From: Chrysomallon squamiferum
Taxonomy: Eukaryota; Mollusca; Gastropoda; Neomphalida; Peltospiridae
Length of the DNA stretch: 25,000 nucleotides
Assembly: GCA_012295275.1 (NCBI GenBank)
Contig: CM022673.1
Span: 6,845,311-6,870,310 of the forward strand
Direction: 5' to 3'
Shown in pieces: positions 16,981-25,000 of the stretch (position 1 is the first letter of the stretch; each line of letters begins with the position of its first letter). Below the pieces are notes generated by a model, which was not told where the DNA came from, searched no databases, and saw only the letters and a list, made by a program, of their open reading frames with translations. The position numbers and the translations under genes are program-made.

Positions 16981-17125
16981 ACTGCCAATCGAAGTTAGCG
17001 ATATTTCTATTCCCTCCATTTTGAAGACAGTGCACAACATTTCGACGACAGCAGCCTCAGTGTGGACGATTTTGCACAATCGGTTGCATCCAGATTTAGA
17101 CGTCATCATTCTGACGTCTGCCTTT
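16981..17125. promoter_or_regulatory. CpG-containing island with CCAAT and an inverted pair of CRE-like sites
   Basis: GCCAATCG lies at about 16983-16990. AGACGTCA (17098-17105) and TGACGTCT (17112-17119) form a perfect 8 bp inverted repeat with a 6-base spacer, each arm containing the GACGTC core. About 17040-17090 has several CpGs. This is promoter- or enhancer-like by motif only. Confidence 0.3.
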
Positions 17126-17480
17126 TTTGTTTTGTTTATTTTACTTTGTCGTTAGTCGTCCATACTTCAGTACATAGACAGAGAGAGAGAGAGAAAAAAA
17201 CTAGAACGTCAGTTTAAACATGCAGGATTTGTTTTAATCCGTTTTTATTTGCTTTTTCGTGCAGTGTAGGATTTTGCCGGGTGAAAGTCAATATTCGAGG
17301 TTTAGTAGACTTGTACTTTATTGTTACTAAACGATCACCGGGTTTATTGAAACAGCACCTGTGCAAGTCTAGGTTTCAAAACAAGAGCGATAACTTCGTA
17401 TTTGAAAGACATAACGGACAGATGAATGTAATGAGAACTTTTCTTTCTCATTCTTATTTTTCATCTTCTGCCCTCTCCCC
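17126..17480. other. Non-coding DNA; possible acceptor at 17,264
   Basis: TTTTTATTTGCTTTTTCGTGCAG ends at 17264 and would be an adequate splice acceptor. It is followed by a frame reading CRILPGESQYSRFSRLVLYC before a stop. A short GA patch is at 17181-17194. Support for an exon is weak. Confidence 0.2.
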
Positions 17481-17481
17481 T

Positions 17482-17517
<36 letters not shown>

Positions 17518-17519
17518 TC
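17481..17519. repeat. (CTTT)n tetranucleotide array
   Basis: Nearly ten perfect TTCT/CTTT units. Confidence 0.97.
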
Positions 17520-17735
17520 GAGCGGGCTGAAATTAAGTCGTAACAATTTAAGGTTAAAGCAGGAACAATCCTGTTTATAATGAATATCGGGCTATTTCCT
17601 GTTTCAGTTTTTTACAACGAAACTGAATCAAAATTCTAATCATATATTAATATATACGTTGATATACTCTTATACCACTTTCATATGTACGTATAAACTG
17701 TAGTGAAGTGTAAATGATTATGATAATGAATATAA

Positions 17736-17736
<1 letters not shown>
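17520..17736. other. AT-rich spacer
   Basis: No recognised feature. Confidence 0.35.
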
Positions 17737-17773
<37 letters not shown>

Positions 17774-17793
17774 TATTATTATTATTATTATTT
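17737..17793. repeat. (TCA)12 followed by (TTA)7
   Basis: TCA triplets (17737-17773) merge into TTA triplets (17772-17793). His and Tyr runs in the frames are artefacts. The composition matches the arrays at 11.06 and 13.34 kb. Confidence 0.95.
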
Positions 17794-18246
17794 TACTTAC
17801 GAAGACAGTATTGTATTTTCTGTTCAATGTTTTACTGTTAGACATTTTTGGATCTGTGTTGCATTATATATTTTTTTCTCTCATATTCTTTGTTTGGCAT
17901 GAACTCTGTGGATATTTTCAAAAATTCTTGTTCATCTAACACACGCAGTTGCACGGTTTCGTGTGTTTTAGAGGTGAGTTATTCAGAAAACTGTTCATAC
18001 TTACCTATCTTAGGCTGTAGACGAGTTTTTCCCAATCTCGCCATAACAACATTTTACTTATTAACAAATACCTAATATTCGAAATCTGTGTCAGCGAAAC
18101 TGTTTTATAATGCGATGAAACAAACATTTTTTTTCTATATTTAATTTATTGCTTTGTCACCTTCTTCTTATTTTTTTACTGTTTGTCTACTCGGGTAGTA
18201 AATGCAAAAAATCGGCACAAACTGGGTCGCTTCTATAATAAATTTG
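17794..18246. other. AT-rich DNA of moderate complexity
   Basis: A GAG|GTGAGTTA donor-like site at about 17971/17972 follows an open frame with NSVDIFKNSCSSNTRSCTVS. No acceptor or recognisable protein accompanies it. Confidence 0.3.
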
Positions 18247-18440
18247 AAAAAAAAAAAAAAGAAGAAATAATTAGCGTTGAAGAAACATGCATCTGTAAAG
18301 AAGAATAACAAAATTTATAACAAGAGTTAAAAACAAGAGTTAAAAGGTTAAAAACAAAAACAACAACAAAAGAAAAAATAAAAAAAAAAAAGAAAAAGAA
18401 AAACGCATTAAAAAGAAAGAAAGAAAGAGAAAAAAAAAGC
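18247..18440. repeat. A-rich low-complexity block
   Basis: A14 at 18247-18260, a 13-base tandem AACAAGAGTTAAA (18319-18345, two copies), and AAAAAGAAAG words to 18440. Confidence 0.75.
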
Positions 18441-18640
18441 AGAATATATTTTCTTTCGAGTTAAAATAAATGATTATTCTGGATGGTAGCGGGAGGGAGA
18501 TTTTTAACATAATAAAAGTAAGTAATATATTTACATTTTCGCAGTAAATACGGAGATAATTAATTATTTAGATAAATAGAGGTTGTTTTTATATAAACTG
18601 TGCACTCGAGATTTAACTTTCTTTGTTATTATTGCAAATG
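18441..18640. other. AT-rich spacer
   Basis: No recognised feature. Confidence 0.35.
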
Positions 18641-18674
18641 TTTTTTTTTTTTTTTTGTTTTTTTTTGTTTTTTA
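18641..18674. repeat. Poly(T) tract
   Basis: T16, G, T9, G, T7. Confidence 0.85.
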
Positions 18675-19049
18675 AAAACAGAATTCTGTATCATTTTAGT
18701 TAGGACATTAATAACGCTATTATCAACGCCGCACCTAGGTCACAGAATGGGCCACCACGTTTTAAAAATAATTGTCTTAGTCTTGAACACAGACGTAGGC
18801 ACAGACGAAAGGCACACACGTACGTAGGCACACACATAATCACACACGCATTACATACAAAAACGAATTGAGCTAGAAGAGCTGATAGCAGGTGTGAATC
18901 GTTTTAAAGTACTCAGACACTGATACAAAATCATGGCAATACACGTAGAGATAAACGCGTCAACGGGAAATAACATCCATAGAGAGATATCCATTCTTTG
19001 TTGGTCATTATGCCGGTGAAGTAAAATTACTCAGTAGACATTATGAACA
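18675..19049. other. Non-coding DNA of moderate complexity
   Basis: CACACG and ACGTAG words at about 18790-18850 grade toward the CATA array. The remainder has no recognised feature. Confidence 0.4.
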
Positions 19050-19680
19050 GAACCACATACTCGCGCACTTCAACAGACTGGATATACATGTATTTCTACC
19101 CACACTTGTCATTCACTCATTGTCGCACAAATCAACACACTCGTATTCACAAGCACACATATTACCATGTTTGTGAATTCTTATCTTTAACTCAAAACAA
19201 ACACGTGCCCACGCTATATACACATACAGACGTACACTACATGCATAAATACGTACATACATATATACACAAACATGCATTCAGATACATACTTACATAC
19301 ATGCATACATACTTACATATATACAAACACACATACATTCAGATATACACATACACATATCAAAACATTCATGCACGTTGCGTGCCTGTACATAAAGCAT
19401 ACCTATCTACCTACCTATATAAATGTACATATGCATATAAACAAGTACACACACACACACTCAAACATTCACTCATCCATACATAATTATATGCACACAT
19501 AAACACAGAAACTAATAATAACTGCATCAAAGAATATTCCCTTTCTTCTCTTAACTCTGTGCGCACACGTACATACATGCATGCGCAGGCACACACAAAC
19601 ACACTGTCATCCACACACACACCCTCAGGGATTCATCACACTCACTGACACTCACATAAGACGGACACACAGACACTGGT
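19050..19680. repeat. Degenerate CATA/CACA array
   Basis: About 600 bases rich in CATA, ACAT and CACA words on the plus strand, densest at 19190-19500 and 19560-19670. Interruptions look like ordinary sequence (for example 19505-19555). His/Thr/Tyr frames up to 147 codons are artefacts of this array. Confidence 0.85.
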
Positions 19681-19910
19681 CATAATACTGGCGACGGTGC
19701 GAAGTGATTTGGTACACTCGACTTAAAACAGCTGGACTCTAAAACGATAATGGAGGATTTTAAAAGTAATCTGGTTTTTGAGGCCTCGCAGTAAGAATAA
19801 AATGGGAAGTTTCACATGCTCACAACGGAGATTTTCACATGTGCGACCTATAATCCTCTTCCTTGAAAAGTAGTTCAGCTTTTAAATTTAGAGTTCAAAG
19901 GCTGCAGATA
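19681..19910. other. Unique spacer
   Basis: Ordinary sequence without recognised elements. A TTCACATG word occurs twice (19811 and 19844). Confidence 0.35.
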
Positions 19911-20075
19911 CTGTATGTGTGTTACAGTTGTGTTTGAGTGCGTATGTATGTACGTATTTGTTGTGTGTATATACACCCAAACTCACTCTCTCTCTCACAC
20001 ACACACACATACATGCATAGACACAACATGCATCTCACATCCATAGACATACGCACACGTACAAATATATACAGG
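19911..20075. repeat. TGTG/TATG then CACA/CATA microsatellite
   Basis: Another strand switch: TGTG/TATG words (19914-19970) are followed by CACA/CATA words (19985-20065), joined by a TATATACACCC boundary and a short (TC)n. Confidence 0.85.
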
Positions 20076-20426
20076 CAGACATGATGTTGATATTGTATGA
20101 CGATAAAAGTACACAGGTTTTACATTTTTTTCATAATTAATCGTCTTGTGTTCATCCTGTCGTTAACACCTTCGTACTAACATGTATTTATATCTGTCCT
20201 CTATTATGTACACATAGCAATTATAAAAGAATTTTCGCTGCTGGTCGAGATTCATCATAAAAACAGAAAACATTTCACTCTTGAAAGATCTACTAGCTGA
20301 ACATCAAGTCTCGATGAAACCAGATTTTATTTCTGTTTCTAAATTTTTTAATTAAAGATATATGGTAACTTGAACAAATACATTAAAAACCAACTTTAAT
20401 TAAAACTAATTAATAATTACTTATTG
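20076..20426. other. AT-rich non-coding DNA
   Basis: No recognised feature. Confidence 0.4.
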
Positions 20427-20470
20427 AAAAAAAAAAAAATAAAAAAAAAAAAAAAAAAAAATAAAAATAA
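20427..20470. repeat. Interrupted poly(A) tract
   Basis: A13, T, A19-20, T, A5. Confidence 0.85.
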
Positions 20471-20985
20471 ATTCTTTCTGCGAAATATAAAACTGGCGTA
20501 TTTATTTCATATTAGTATAAATGTGTAGATCTTTATTTCATCTTTATTTCTTAATTCCCTGGCGAAGTCAAACACACTGGAAACAAATTATTTCTCTGCG
20601 CTTCGGGCAGAATCAGTAGGTTGCGCAATATGCAAGCGAATTAAAGCGTTATGGCTATATTTGAAAATTAATTATAATATTTTGTTTATATTAAACAGAC
20701 TTAAACGTTTTTAAAGTCATTACGTTGCCCTGATTTCAGACTGATCGTAAAACAGGAGACGAGTTCTGTATTATGTGCACGCGCCATAGCTAGATGTAGA
20801 TATTTTTAAAAATAGTTTTAACCTGTGTAATTATATTAAGCGTAGACGCGCATTTTAAAGTAATTACGTCGCTTTTTAAAAAGTAATAACGTAATTTATT
20901 TTTGCATAATGCTGGTAATTAGTTATTAGTAAATATAGATTTCTGTAAAATAATTCGGTTAGTAATGGAAATAATATTTTTCAGC
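20471..20985. other. AT-rich DNA with a thrice-repeated TTTTAAAGT-TTACGT motif
   Basis: TTTTTAAAGTCATTACGTTG (20708-20727), CATTTTAAAGTAATTACGTC (20851-20870) and CTTTTTAAAAAGTAATAACG (20872-20891) share the pattern TTTAAA-GTNATNACGT. The last contains the palindrome CTTTTTAAAAAG. A C/EBP-like GTTGCGCAAT word lies at 20620-20629. No gene is seen. Confidence 0.45.
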
Positions 20986-21006
20986 ATATATATATATATA
21001 TATATG
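20986..21006. repeat. (AT)n dinucleotide run
   Basis: About ten AT units. Confidence 0.9.
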
Positions 21007-21067
21007 TGCTAAAAAATATTACATATTTTTAAAGTTTTTAATTGTATATCCCTAAAAAGCAAACACC

Positions 21068-21116
21068 AAAAAAAAAAAAAAAAAAAAAAAAATCAGAAAT
21101 GCAAATATACATATAA

Positions 21117-21172
<56 letters not shown>

Positions 21173-21190
21173 CACACACACACACACACA
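21068..21190. repeat. Poly(A)25 and (CA)n array
   Basis: A25 at 21068-21092. Then a (CA)36-type array at about 21118-21190 with one AA slip at 21171. Confidence 0.95.
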
Positions 21191-21730
21191 TAAATAAAAT
21201 TAGGAAAGATGAAAATCATATATATATATAAAAAAAGATTAATAAAAAAGATAAAAGAAAGAAATAAAAGTTCGTGACAAGAACTAAAGTTTATTTAGAT
21301 ACACATCAAAACCTTTTTATTTGTTTATTTTGTATTTCATGCATATCTATGAGCGGAAACCCGTTACCGCTATTTATGCGAAATGTTTTTTTTATTGATA
21401 AGCAGCAAGGAACGTTCATTTATATCTTCCCATTTACAGAAACAAACACATTCCAGCCTTTGCTAAACCAGATTGTGTGAATGCGCGCACATAAAAGAAT
21501 TGATTCCTTCAGACCTGATTTCAAAGCAAGGCTTTTGAAACATATGGCCAAGATATACGTGATAGATCCTTCAGTTAATTAAGACGCTGATAGATCGATT
21601 CACAAAACTTCCATCTTTCACATTATTAAATAAATTGCGTAATTGTTTTCTGAGGAGTTGAGCTCGTGCACATTAATTTAGCGAACTGAAAAATGCATAA
21701 CATATAAAAGTAGAATGCAAAAAGAAAACG
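21191..21730. other. AT-rich non-coding DNA
   Basis: A 68-codon frame at 21274-21480 starts with an internal non-ATG codon and has no motif. The remainder is ordinary. Confidence 0.4.
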
Positions 21731-21749
21731 AAAAAAAAAAAAAAAAAAA
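21731..21749. repeat. Poly(A)19
   Basis: A run of 19 A. Confidence 0.9.
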
Positions 21750-21810
21750 TGTGAAGGAAATAGAGAATAAAAACGTGAGAAATATGGGGAAAAATCCAAT
21801 TAATGTTAAT

Positions 21811-21958
<148 letters not shown>

Positions 21959-22917
21959 GCAAACATATCACACAAACACATTTTCAGTCTTGATCAAACA
22001 GTTTGCTTTGAAATGGGACTTATTTCCTCAGAAAAGAAAACTGAAGTGTCTTGAACAAATCTTAGACCAGTGGTTTAGCGATAGATTTTATTTGTTTTGT
22101 TTTAATATTAAAATATGATCACTGACGTATATGTTGATACTGATTTCGTTTCATTATGGTTGTGATTAAACCAAGTTAATATAATAATAGTAAGCGAGAC
22201 ACAAATAAATTTTATGTTAATTTTGTTATTTTGCAGTGAACGTAATAGTGATGAAATATGCATAAGCTAAATAGTTACATAAATAGGCTGATGTATACGT
22301 TAATTATAGTTGTATTTATGTATCGGTAAATAGTTATATTATATTATGCATTCATTTATTTTTTTATTTTTTTCCTTCATTATGTATTCATTCGTTATGA
22401 ATTCGTTGATTTATCTCTTTATTTACGATGACAAAAAGTTCAGAAGTAAATCTTGACTATTTCACGAGTAAGTGTTTTGGAAGAACAAATTACTAAAACG
22501 TTATCATTGCTGAAGCCATTGTCCTAAACGTTTACCTCAAAGCAACGAATACAGAATGCAGACTGAAAACATCACGATTAAGGAAGCCATTTCATCACAA
22601 AGTAATCATTGTGTTTCTTAGTTTGGGTTGGTAGATATGAGATAATGTACACTGACGTGTCATAGTGTCTAATTTTACATGCACATTTGACATTTATCTG
22701 CTTATCTTTCAGATATGCATGTATGGGATTTCAGTTTATAAAACTGCATACACAACAAAGGATTATGTTCAATAAACTTTGTCTTTCATATCCACTCAAA
22801 ATCAAAAAAGCTTTTATGTTGTTTGCCTCATTCTTAGTCTCTTGTCCAAGTACGCTATCCTGGCTTTGTGTTATGTATTTTTAGTTTTCCTCTTACGTAG
22901 AATGCTGGTTTATTATA
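21959..22917. other. AT-rich non-coding DNA
   Basis: No gene is recognised. AGTGGTTTAGCGATAGA at 22069-22085 resembles the first bases of the SINE head seen elsewhere but is not followed by a B-box. About 22330-22420 has ATTTATT/ATTCATT words. Confidence 0.4.
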
Positions 22918-22952
22918 GAAAAAAAAGAAGAAAAAAAGAAAAAAAAATGAAG
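22918..22952. repeat. A-rich (AAAAGAAG) patch
   Basis: Short purine low-complexity stretch. Confidence 0.7.
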
Positions 22953-22988
22953 ACGAAAAATAAAGTACCCATGATTTTAGATTACTGC

Positions 22989-23050
22989 TCTATAAACAAA
23001 TATACGATATGACGTACTCGTCTATAAATAAATATACGATATGACGTCAT
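22989..23050. repeat. 32 bp tandem duplication carrying TATAAA and TGACGT motifs
   Basis: TCTATAAA(C/T)AAATATACG..ATATGACGT occurs at 22989-23015 and 23021-23047 with one mismatch. The second copy ends in the full palindrome ATGACGTCAT (23041-23050), a perfect CRE/ATF site. Each copy places a TATAAA word about 18 bases before TGACGT. Confidence 0.85.
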
Positions 23051-23600
23051 TTGTATACATCTATGAAAATAAAAAGGTCAAATTCTATGTATTTTTCAGC
23101 TAGCAGAGTAACACATACCTTAGTTTTTTGTCTCTGTATGGAGGAGTGTATTAATATTCTTATTTTGTTGCGAATCAAAAAATCTTAAACTATTTTAATT
23201 CGTCGAGGCTCTGATATCTTTGAGTGTAGCCAAGTTTAATATTTTGTCCAAAATACCAGAAAGAGTTCAAACATGCCTGTCATGGGTCACACTGTTTCAT
23301 AACCACTAGAGTTCGTACCTTGGCAAATCCTGTACCTTTACTGTTGTTAACCTTTCATCAAGAAAATATATATCATGGAACGCGATATTCTGGTATTTAG
23401 AAAACATAGTAATATGATAATCAGTGAAAAGTGGATGTAGCTACAGTTATGTAGCGGTTAATGTGAATTTTAACAAAATTATGTCCAAAAAGCTTTAACT
23501 GATGTGGAGGCTGGAAGTAAATAATTCTTGTCAATATTGACACAACATGGGGATGCATTTGGAATAATCGGGGGCGGCAGTTTAACAAGATGAGTCCAGA
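23051..23600. other. Non-coding DNA of moderate complexity
   Basis: No recognised feature. TAACCACTAGAG near 23300-23311 (complement CTCTAGTGGTTA) is a weak SINE-head-like word. Confidence 0.4.
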
Positions 23601-23624
23601 TTTTTTTTTTTTTTTTTTTTTTTT
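23601..23624. repeat. Poly(T)24
   Basis: A run of 24 T. Confidence 0.9.
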
Positions 23625-24282
23625 AATTCACTAGAACAGTATAAGGAACTGCAAAGCCGAATGAACATTTGTTTCATGCTGGCTTAATAAATTTTCATTT
23701 TAGGATTATTACGATATTTCAGCTATGATAGGAGAGGAAACCCAACTTTCTGAGATGTTCTTACTATTCTGCAGAAAGTGTTACTTTAAACAATGCATCT
23801 CAGAGACAGGACAGAATATGACTTTTGATAATCACGGATAGGCCATCACTTTTAAGGCATTGGCAGGAACGGGAAATACACATGTTGGTTTATTGTTATC
23901 ATCGGCATTATTGGCAAGTTATATATTATATATATATATATATATATTTATTGTTACTTAAATTATATAGGATATGTGCTCAAAGGTATACTGAAATGAA
24001 AACTAAGTAACCATCTTCGTGGGAATCTTCGTAAGTTCATTTTATTAATATTATACTTTGCTATTAGAAAGGATTGGTTTCAGGTTATAAATAAAACGAT
24101 CAGATTTGAATTAAACAGAATTTAATTACGCTGTATGTTCACAGTAAGACATCTTTTATTTTTCAATTGACGAAACTCGTTGAGATTAATGTTTAAGATT
24201 TCTAATTATTCCTATCAGTTTTATTTTTAAAAATTTTAAATTGCTTAGACTGAGAAACCTTTATCACCGAAATGACCTCACG
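23625..24282. other. AT-rich non-coding DNA with (AT)n
   Basis: A TATA run at about 23921-23949. The rest shows no gene or recognisable element. Confidence 0.45.

Positions 24283-24318
<36 letters not shown>
24283..24318. repeat. Poly(A)36
   Basis: A run of 36 A, directly before the CpG/CRE cluster. Confidence 0.95.
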
Positions 24319-24319
<1 letters not shown>

Positions 24320-24329
24320 ATAACAAGCT

Positions 24330-24520
24330 ATCTGTGACTCAGAGCGTAAAACGTTAAACGTAAAACGTTTTCACTAAAAAGCAAATCGTATCTTCTCAGC
24401 GTGTCTTCTGACGTCGTGAAGAGCTCAAGTCAGGGGACATCACCCTGCTTCGTACGTGCTCAGCACGCGATTCAAGGTATATGCAACGAATTCCCGCGAA
24501 CACGAACCATTGCTAGAGTT
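24330..24520. promoter_or_regulatory. CpG-containing cluster with AP-1, CRE-like and ACGT-repeat motifs
   Basis: TGACTCA (AP-1 consensus) lies at 24335-24341. CGTAAAACGTT occurs twice (24345 and 24359) and runs into the palindrome AAAACGTTTT (24362-24371). TGACGTCG lies at 24409-24416. A CGTGCT-C-AGCACG hairpin is at 24455-24467. CpG density is higher than in the flanks. About 140 bases further on, TGATGGACGTGG|GTAAGTAGG (24643-24663) could be a short first exon with a donor. Motif-level evidence only. Confidence 0.3.
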
Positions 24521-24530
24521 TTTAAAACTT

Positions 24531-24867
24531 TTTAGTCAGGCTGTCGCTGTTTGCCTTTTGTCACATACAACACACACAAACATATGAAAGTCTGTCTGTT
24601 TAAAACGTAAAGAGTATATTTGTTTGTTCTTTTGCTCGACTTCGTGATGGACGTGGGTAAGTAGGTTTATGTAAGCAACATTTTTGTAAGTTTGCAAATG
24701 GAAATATTGTTTTCTTTTTATTGTCAAGAGTTTTTCATGACAATGATGGAGAAAGGGATTATGCATTAAGCATATGACGATGTAAGTATTTTATAACTAT
24801 GCAAAAATTATATGATCTTATTGCATGCATAATAACGCAACTATAATGGATGTCTGTCTGCATAAGG
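24531..24867. other. AT-rich non-coding DNA
   Basis: A minus-strand ATG-initiated frame (24536-24766, 76 codons) is rich in His, Lys and Thr and has no domain. It is not supported as a gene. Confidence 0.4.
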
Positions 24868-24917
<50 letters not shown>

Positions 24918-25000
24918 ATGCATAGATGTTATGTATGAATGTATTTTTTAATGTATTTCTGTATGTATAAGTGTTTGTATGTACATGCATAAGTATGTTT
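24868..25000. repeat. (GT)n with TATG/TGTA flank
   Basis: A (TG)19 array at about 24870-24907 grades into TATG, TGTA and CATG words that continue to the window end. Confidence 0.92.

Noticed and set aside
19043-19502. 147-codon open frame rich in His, Thr and Tyr
   Set aside because: Its length follows from the CATA/CACA array, which lacks stop codons in this frame. There is no domain or splice support.
22989-23050. Core promoter with TATA box
   Set aside because: TATAAA is common in AT-rich sequence and is part of a tandem duplication. No downstream reading frame or exon supports a promoter call beyond a motif note.
24536-24766. 76-codon ATG-initiated minus-strand frame
   Set aside because: Length is within chance for this window, composition is irregular, and no domain, signal peptide or splice context supports it.

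Overview
This window looks like non-coding DNA from a large, AT-rich metazoan nuclear genome, most probably a cephalopod and perhaps an octopus. It has no prokaryotic organisation. There are no long ORFs, operons, rRNA or intact tRNA genes. What is conspicuous is a very high density of simple sequence repeats: (TG/CA)n, (TC/GA)n, (CATA)n, (GAT)n, (ATT)n, and poly(A)/poly(T) runs up to about 39 bases. Several short fragments resemble the tRNA-derived SINE heads common in octopus and other molluscs (GTGGTTTAGTGGTT-type 5' ends, one with a GGTTCGAAT B-box). The species call is inference from texture and remembered repeat sequence, not from a database hit.

Layout. 0-3 kb: AT-rich DNA with a TG-to-CA hairpin microsatellite and a second TG-rich block that encloses a unique 200 bp island. 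3-4.3 kb: a 360 bp purine tract with a 43 bp tandem duplication, a SINE head and a possible RFX X-box. 4.6-5.3 kb: an A-rich block, then a strong polypyrimidine tract and a short open segment that may be an exon. 5.3-6.0 kb: AC-rich DNA and a decayed GTAA-type array. 6.2-6.9 kb: a more complex, CpG-containing block that could be a dead transposon. 7-9.7 kb: AT-rich DNA, long poly(A) runs and two long (TC)n arrays. 10-14.4 kb: the most promoter-like part, with repeated CCAAT and CRE-like (TGACGT) motifs at 10.04-10.14, 11.25-11.29 and 14.13-14.32 kb, a CpG-rich stretch at 11.18-11.40 kb and a textbook splice donor at 11,880/11,881. 14.8-15.2 kb: a decayed TATGG-like array. 15.3-17.3 kb: candidate small exons, one better SINE head and half of a diverged dispersed repeat pair. 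17.4-25 kb: further microsatellites (CTTT, CAT/TTA, CATA, CA, a ~140 bp GA array, GT) in AT-rich DNA, with a CRE-bearing tandem duplication at 23.0 kb and a CpG/CRE/AP-1 cluster at 24.3-24.5 kb.

No gene can be named with confidence. Candidate exons are reported at low confidence because they rest only on splice-like signals and open frames. The region is best read as intergenic or intronic DNA with possible cis-regulatory islands. I did not find a convincing new biological system. The recurrent CCAAT/CRE modules, the tandem 32/42/43 bp duplications and the 18 bp CpG palindrome are the observations most worth checking.
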